Positions 57,002 to 64,000 of a stretch of DNA of 64,000 bases are shown in pieces. The notes below the pieces were generated by a model, which was not told the DNA's origin, searched no databases, and was given only the letters and a program-made list of their open reading frames with translations. The DNA comes from Ligustrum vulgare (Eukaryota; Streptophyta; Magnoliopsida; Lamiales; Oleaceae). The first letter of the stretch is position 1. Every line of letters starts with the position of its first letter. The DNA lies in the NCBI GenBank assembly GCA_963555705.1, contig OY743182.1:53448592-53512591 (forward strand), read 5' to 3'. The position numbers and the translations under genes are program-made.

Positions 57002-60000
57002 ATGCAAGAAACTTCTGAGTTAATTAGTCCAGAAAGATTTGATGGTATTAACTGGGTTGAATGGGCTTCGAATGCTCAAAATAAGATTTGTGGAAGGAAG
57101 CGTTGGCGTTATATTTCAGGGATCAAACCTGCACCTACTAATGTTCAGTCAGAAGAGTATGAGACTTGGGAAGATGAGAATTTCCTTGTTAAATCTTAGC
57201 TCCTCGATGCGATGACGAAAGATATTAAATCTCTCTTTCTTAAGTTGTCTACAACACGAGAAATATGTGAAGCAGTCAGGCATATGTATCTATTGAATAA
57301 GATGCATCAAAGGCATATAAACTATACTGTAAGGTAATTTCTATTCTTCAGAATGAGGGATTCATCATCTCCTACTTTGGAAAAATACAAAAGATTTGGC
57401 AGCAACTTGATGATATCGATGATTGTTCTATGGCCAAAGAGATTCAGAAATATACCACGAAGGTTAATTCTCAATTGGTGTATATGTATTTGGCGGGTCT
57501 TGATTCTTGGATGGAGCGATAGGCCTAATACTTGCCACCAAATCCCTTCCAAATATACAAGCTACTTATGCTGTGGTTTGTGTAGAAGCTAATCATCAGG
57601 ACGCCATGCTTGGACGAATAATTGGAGAAGGTGCTAGATGGCGTCTAGGAAAAAGTCGACATCGAAGAAGGATTAAAAATGTACTCATTTAAGGGTACAT
57701 GTCATACCATAGATACTTGCTTCCAAATTCATGGATATCTAGCTTGGCATCCAAAGGCCAAGAAGGCATCTCAAATTTCATATAGCGTTAAGGAAGTTGA
57801 TGTTAATTCAACTGAAAAACTTTCCGCTACCCCAAGATTCATTGCTAAGCCAGATATGTGTTTTACTAAAAATAGAGAATGGATAATTGACTCTAATACA
57901 AAGGATCATTTGACTTTGTGATAGTATCTTGTTTAGTCATTTACCCTCTAATTGCCCAAAAATTGCCATTACCAATGCCAATTAGGTTTCATCTTCATCT
58001 GTTGGTATTGGTAACATCTCATTATCCTTTAATTTAACCATCAAAAGATGCCTTACTTGTACCATCATTAAATTGCAACCTTCTCTCCCCATACTAATTA
58101 ACAAAATCTGATAATTGTGTTTTCATGTTCTTTCCTACTAACTGTATTTCAAGACATCCATATCAAGGAGAAGATTGGCAGTTGTAAGGAGCGTGGAGTA
58201 TTGTACCATCTGGATGATGTATTTCAACAATCTAAGAAAAAAGGACAAGTTCACTTGGTAAATAAAGGTGTGATGAATAAGAAAAATGAGGAAATTTGAC
58301 TATAGCATAGGCGTCTAGAGCATCCTTCTTTGGTTATCTTAGAAGATTATTTTCCTCTTTATTTCATGCATGTGATTCTTTAGATTTTATTTTCGAAACT
58401 TGTGTAATGACAAAATGCCATCTTTCTAATTTTCATTTTAGTGATATTAAAACAAATTTCCCTTTCTTACTAATTCATTCAGGTGTTTGGGGATCGACAC
58501 CAATTCTACTCTTAATGGGTTGATGTTGTTTGTAATCTTTGTTGATGATCATGTGTTTACCAATTGAAACACAAGATTGGTGTAAGTACCTTTTTTCAAT
58601 TTTTCATCAAATGTTGATGTTTCATTTTGGTGTTCCAAAAATTCTTCATTCTGATAATGGAGGGAAATACTCTAAAATTGAGTTATAAATTCACGCATTC
58701 GGTATGTATTACTCATCAAAATTTATGTTCTTATTCTCCACAACAAAATGCAGTGGTAGAGAGAAAAAATATACACTTATTAGAGGTTACTAGATCTCTT
58801 TTGTTTGGGAGCATGTGCCTTCTTATCTATAGTGTGAGGCATTTAATTTAGTGGTCTACTTGATAAATAGTACATCATTTAGTGCCTTTAATTTTAGAAC
58901 ACCATTATATGTTTTACTTGACCATTGCACTCTTCCATCGGTGGTTATTTTGGTTCCTAGAAGTTTTGGGTGTGCAGCATTTTTCCATTTGCACTCTCAT
59001 CAACGTACTAAACTTGAATCTTGGCCTTTGAAGTGTGTTTTTTTGGATATGGAACCAATCAAAAGGGGTATAATTGTTATGATCATGTCTTTAAAATGTT
59101 TTATATCTCCATGGATGTTAGCTTTGATGAAAAATAGTTGTTCTACGAACTATTTCCTATTGATTTATATCACCTTAGGAAGAAGAAAAGAAGTGATTAA
59201 TCATAAAGAGCTGCATGTTTTTTCTCCTATTGGTGATCCTGGAGTCTTATCTGAAAGTACAATATCTCATCATTCTTCATTGGGTCAATCTTCTCCTGGG
59301 GCACCTTCTAATCCTAACACTACGATTTTTTATGATACAGATCTCTTGTTGATAATACTAATAACACTGAATATCTTTTGCCAGATAATCTGAACATCTT
59401 TTACCTGATAACACCGATCGCTCTTCTTTCACCACCGTCTTATCGTGGTATACCTTCTACTAGATATGAGCATGACCCTAATTGTAAAACTAGATATTCC
59501 ATTAGCAATTATGTGACTTCACATAGACAGTCCAAGTTATATGCATTTTATGTGCTACAGTTATCATCTATTTCTATTCCTAGTAAAATGTGGGAAGCTT
59601 TAGCAGATGCTAGATGGACTCAAGCAATGATAGAAGAAATGGCTGGGCTTGAAAAAATGACACTTGGGAGATGGTACCTCTACCAAAAGGAAAGAAGGCT
59701 ATGTGACGTAGATGAGTGTTTACAATGAAACATAAGGAAAACGGAACTATTGAAAGGTGTAAAGCTCTGTTAGAGGCAAAAGGTTATACACAGTCTTATG
59801 GGTTTGATTATCAAGACACTTTTGCACCGGTTGTCAAACTTAATATGGTAAGGGAACTTTTATCCTTGGCAGCTAATTAGGATTGGTCACTTATTCAATT
59901 CGACATAAATAATGCATTCTTGCATGGAGATATTGCAGAATAAGTATATATGAGTCCTCCTCCAAATATAAAGAAGTACTCAGACATTACGAATGTGGTA

Positions 60001-60860
60001 AACTCAAGAAGGCGTTATATGGGTTGAAACAATCCTGGGGGTTTAGTTTGGTTGATTTACCAAGTACATCAATAGCTTTGGCTATAATCAAAGTAATTTC
60101 GATCACACCTTGTTCTTGAAGCACTAAGAGGGTAAAGTTACTACATTAATTATCTATGTTGATATATGGTGGTGGCAAGTGAAGATCGATGTGGAATTGA
60201 AAGCTTACAACGACGCTTGGCCTTAGAATTTGAGATGAAGCGGTTTGGTCTTAGAATTTGAGATGAAGCAGTTTGGTGATTTGAAATACATCTTGGGAAT
60301 TGAGGTGGTCCGATCAAATAATAATATTTTTCTATTATGGTGGAAATACATTCTTGATTTGTTAATTGACACATGCTTGCTTAGATGTAAGCCTGCTGAC
60401 ACTCCTATTGAGTAAATTTATAAGTTGTTCTTATATTTGAATGTGACTCCTACTTATAAAGTAAGGTACTAGATACTTGTGAGAAAATTGATTTATTTGT
60501 CCCATACTAGGGTAGATATTTTATATGTAGTAAGTATAATGAGTCAATTTATGCATGACCCTCGTAAACCCCATATGGATGTTATTGAGAGAATTTTGAG
60601 GTACTTGAGATCTGCCCTGGTGAAATGATTGTTGTTCGCAAAATATAATCACCTGAAAGTAGAGGCTATACTAATTTTTGGAGTTGATTTTCAAGATGCA
60701 ATGAAACTATATTTTGATAACACTTCAACCATTGAGATTGTCCACAATCCAGTTCAGCATGATTGTACGAAACATGTAAAAGTTGATAGACATTTCATCA
60801 AGGAAAAGCTTGAAGTGGGTATCATAGTATTTCTCTAAGATAAATTAGTTGATGTACTAC
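57002..60860 (+). pseudogene. Copia gag-pol of element III, multiple breaks
   Basis: Order and readable blocks: gag N-terminus 57002-57199 (RFDGINWVEWASNAQNKICG; YETWEDENFLV); damaged gag middle; protease site near 57880 (WIIDSN in place of the usual DSG); integrase near 58640-58830 (HSDNGGKYS, YSPQQNAVVERKNIHLLEV); RT N-terminus near 59590 (MWEALADARWTQAMIEEMAG) and later RT pieces to about 60410, where the YVDD-type motif is broken (YVD followed by a frame change near 60160); RNase H end 60700-60830 (KLYFDNTSTIEIVHNP, TKHVKVDRHFIKEKL). A ~28-base local duplication (GGTCTTAGAATTTGAGATGA) lies at 60216-60270. It cannot encode a working polyprotein. Confidence 0.88.
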
Positions 60861-61384
60861 TAAGGTCGTGGCTAACAGAGGGTTTGATGATGCCTCAGAA
60901 AAGTTAAGTATGTGCGACATCCATGCACCAACTTGATGAAGATTGTGGTAATAAAGAGAAATATTTCGAGAAGCAACCCAGACCTACCCCAAGCGATCGC
61001 TTGGATTAAGACCTAGGCGATTACTTGGATGCTCGTATGATCAACAACACTACTTCCTATATAACAAAGAGATCGCTTAGGTTTATACCAAGCAATTGCT
61101 TGGAGTTAAATATGAGAAATCCAAGATTTTCTCTATATTTTCTTTTTTGATTATTATCTTTTATTGTAATACTTACCTTGGACGAGATATGTAAGATTTG
61201 AGGTGATTATGTCGATCCTCACTTTTGTGTGTGTGCTCTGTGTGTGTGTTTGTGTCTATATATATATACACACACACACTCAAAATGAATCAATACTTTT
61301 GATGCAATTTTGTTGTAACATCAAACTTTACTTAGAAAGTGAGTACAGTTTTTCCTACTTTGACGAAATAACTTTGTCAATGCA

Positions 61385-61642
61385 AAATGGAGCTCTTTAG
61401 AGACCAGCATTTTGGTTACTGGACATTATATATATAGTGACCAGGTTGTATCGGTCGCTAAAGACATTCACTGACGGTGAAAACCAATATTTAATTACGA
61501 GCTAAAATGGAACCCTTTAGAGGCCAAATTCGGTCGCTAGTGACAACCACAATTTCTTAGTTGCTAAAGGTCTTTAGCAACAAAAATATAACCTCTACCA
61601 ACCCCTTTTTTTGTTAGATGTAGTTTTCTTTTTTGTAGTGTC
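61385..61642. mobile_element. CACTA element end fragment
   Basis: Ends TTTTTTGTAGTG (reversed CACTACAAAAAA, a common plant CACTA terminus) at 61642. It contains repeated GGTCGCTA / TTTAGCAACC phrases typical of subterminal regions. The opposite end was not found. Confidence 0.5.
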
Positions 61643-61899
61643 ATTAGATGCAACGGATTTGCCATTCAAACTAGATGAAGCTCCAGTTTATAAAGTACCA
61701 AGTCCTTGTGCATCTTAGGAGAATGGTATTGCAAATAGGAATAACATAATCTTAAAGGAATAATCTAATCTATTTGATAAATGTATTTTCTACACTTATT
61801 TAGATACTAAAAACAGGAAAACATATTGTCGTTTTATAATAAAAATAACCAATTTAGTTCTTATTCGTGTTTATTTCAGTTTTTATCCCAAGATCAAGA

Positions 61900-62700
61900 G
61901 AGTGAAACAATTGAGGCAAATAATGATCAATTTGATGGCAATTTGGACTAAAGTGTGCAATGCGGAAGTCGATGGAATCAACTGAGGATGAAAGTGGAGC
62001 TAAATTGGAAGAATCCAAAAGTTTAAGGATTTAATTGAAGAAATCAAGAAAATGAAGACGGAATTGAGGAATTCAGAAGTGTGAGGGATAAATTGAATCA
62101 ATCAGAAGACGAAGGGCTTATTGACAATTGAGAAGGATGACCAACCTGTAGGAATTAAAAGATGGAAATTGAAGAACAAGCTTTCAACCATGCGATCACG
62201 GCCTTGAAAGGCATGTGGTCGCGAGGTTACACATTGAATGGGAATATCTCATATCGACCCTTGCACGCGATCATGCCACTTTCTACCATGCTATCATGTG
62301 GCTTTCCGGAGGCCCAGAGTTTGTTTCCTTTCTCAACTCAAATTCTATATCTTTCCTCCTGTGGTGATAACGTTTCAACCTACCTATATATATCAAAACA
62401 TTGCACGAAATTTAGGTTACCTCTTTACACGTTATTCTACACAATTCAACGCAAATTCTTTATTGATTCAAGGGGCGCAAGAGGCAAATATTGAAGATTT
62501 CTCCAACTAGAATATAAATTTCTATATCTGGGTGATGAATTCCATGAAAACTTGTTATTTGTCTTCAATTATATTTCTAAGCTAGTTTAACTTATGTTAG
62601 GATCTTGATGATACTTTTAATTTCCGAATTTCATGTTTTGATATTTGTTTAATTTAACGAAATTTATGAGTTTGAGCAATTAATTTCAACTAGTTGCACA
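61900..62700 (+). mobile_element. Possible LTR-type remnant
   Basis: A purine-rich GAATTGAGGAATTC stretch is followed by ATGCGATCACGGCC and TGGTCGCGAGG boxes and then CTATATATATC (about 62384), resembling the layout at 34260-35040. No edges or coding domain. The 110- and 90-residue frames here have no recognisable content. Confidence 0.25.
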
Positions 62701-63915
62701 CTCCTGTGTTGCACGGTTAATTGAAAAAGGGACCCTATATGTTTAACCAACGTTCGTATAAGTTATGTAAATAATTTAATTTATTTGTTACTAAATCCAT
62801 TTGCTCAAAATATAATAGGAAAAAAATTCATTTGTGCCATTAAAAAATAAATAAATACTTTGTGCAAGATATAATGTCCACGGAAGAGAAATTTAGCATG
62901 TAATTACTAAAATATGAAATATATTAGAAATGAATAGAGATGATTAAACATAATGGCGCAAAACAAAAGTATCCAGTATTTACACAAGATTTGAAAAAAT
63001 GGGATAATCCAAAACAATAATCTTAATATTGGTCAATTTTTCGTCCCAATTACCGAATTATCGTTTAAAAAAAAGGAAAAAAAATTCTTGCAACCCTAAT
63101 CGAACCATCTATAAAAGGGTATAAATACCCTCTAATACCAACCCATAGATACGTTCTCCGATGACTGATTTAGTTTGCCATAAATCTTGTCCACATAAAT
63201 GAAAAAACGAAATTCGACTACAGTTACAACCATGCAAGGTCAAGAAAGCATGTCTCATATTCCATTTTTTATGGTAATACAAATGACATCTACCATGTTA
63301 AGCATCAACAAACAAAATGACAAACTAAGTATAATTTTGTAATATCGTGTAACATGTTGAACCTCAGTATAATTAGGAGTTGATATAACCCGAAGATTCG
63401 GTATCTTCTAAGAGGCTTTGAGGTCTTAAAATGACAATGATCATCAAGCCTTTGTGTAATCAGTAAGCAATCAATTTCAGGAAGATAATCAAGCTATGCC
63501 ATTATCATTTATGATCAAAAGAATCTCAACAATTTTCATTAACTAATTGAAAAGGGCATAAGAACCAAAGAATTAGCTTATCAATCCACTATAAATATTG
63601 AAACACGATTAGAAGCCTTATTCCCATGGGGGAAAATACGAAGAATAATAAATCATAGCAAAGTAGTACCCGAAATTTTTTCAAAACCGTCTTGGCAGCA
63701 CATAAAGTCAAGGAATTCCAAAATCCAAGTTTCCCACCAAGATTTTCACCCCCACCCACTTCCTACAGCCAACCATTCCCTAATCCAAAAAATAAAAGCC
63801 TTTTATTTCCAACAAAAAATCTTAATTAATTAACAGGGGCAAAAAAAAATCTGTGTATGTATAGTGGGGACTTCCGTAAACATGTTTTGAATATCTGAAG
63901 ACGTGATGCATCGTC
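62701..63915. other. No gene seen
   Basis: AT-rich sequence with no supported frame, repeat or element end. Confidence 0.4.
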
Positions 63916-64000
63916 TGTTAGAAAATTCATCATAAATAATTATTTATCTATGATCCAAAAATCATTATACTAAATTATCAAGAATTAAATAACTGAAACG
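63916..64000 (-). mobile_element. Copia LTR start, cut by window edge
   Basis: TGTTAGAAAATTCATCATAA through ATTAAATAACTGAAACG matches the edges at 2699 and 47075. No primer-binding site precedes it, so it is a 3' LTR or solo LTR of the same minus-strand family, continuing past base 64000. Confidence 0.8.

Larger units (their letters stand above)
56505..61320 (+). mobile_element. Ty1/copia element III, near full length, decayed
   Basis: 5' LTR about 56505-56825 followed by the primer-binding site TGGTATCAGAG at 56826; body 57002-60900; 3' LTR about 60950-61320. The LTRs share TTGTAATACTTACCTT and GATTATGTCGATCCTCACTT blocks but are clearly diverged, and the 3' copy has gained GT/TA microsatellites (61224-61280). 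LTR outer edges and target duplication are not resolved. Confidence 0.8.

Noticed and set aside
1..64000. tRNA genes, rRNA genes, CRISPR arrays
   Set aside because: None seen; the TGGTATCAGAGC motifs are retrotransposon primer-binding sites, not tRNA genes, and the repeat arrays lack CRISPR-type spacing.

Overview
The window is nuclear DNA of a flowering plant, most likely a eudicot. It is AT-rich and dominated by nested, decayed transposable elements. Only one ordinary cellular gene is convincing: an intronless type-I AT-hook (AHL) gene at 45389-46255 (+), closest in my memory to Arabidopsis AHL22. Its upstream side holds a GT/GA microsatellite, several MITE-like elements and a small G-box/TCP-box cluster near 43.1 kb. 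Nothing suggests a bacterial, organellar or viral genome, and I see no tRNA or rRNA gene.

Left part (1-9.6 kb): the 5' end of a minus-strand Ty1/copia element (LTR at 2699, primer-binding site 2684-2696, a long leader with a ~30-bp minisatellite and a GC island, gag at 1-480), cut by the window edge. Then a direct-repeat pair at 5031 and 9345 flanks a 2.5-kb non-autonomous hAT element (6079-8570) with an 8-bp target duplication and an unusual TTGTGACC-rich array.

Middle (9.6-31.3 kb): a stack of nested insertions. A minus-strand copia RT/integrase remnant is split by a Mutator-like foldback element (9644-11230, 10-bp duplication). It abuts a Helitron Rep exon (11945-12514), which is itself split by copia element I (12515-20735, duplication GCAAT); the Helitron reading frame resumes at 20741. 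A second copy of the same copia family (element II, 21809-31257) follows with an aberrant right end, and it carries a hAT element (28435-29279) that preserves the first exon of a transposase.

Right-middle (31.3-44.9 kb): a degenerate hAT relative, a possible gypsy-type LTR, then a 2.66-kb CACTA element (35327-37985, duplication CTT). It encodes a short gene that appears intact over four exons and joins a transposase-associated zinc domain to the catalytic half of a ULP1/C48 SUMO-type protease. This is the most interesting object here. It is followed by a solo LTR (38166-39067, duplication GTCTA) and several foldback and tandem-repeat-bearing MITEs.

Right part (45-64 kb): the AHL gene; a minus-strand copia LTR interrupted by a gypsy-type solo LTR (47634-48303, duplication CGGTT); a minus-strand copia body (48.97-52.86 kb) interrupted by an LTR-like insert with an array of ACGGCCGT palindromes; a small hAT MITE (54273-54790); a nearly full-length plus-strand copia element (about 56.5-61.3 kb); a CACTA end; and another copia LTR start at the right edge. 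Coordinates of insertions with target duplications were read base by base; other boundaries are approximate.
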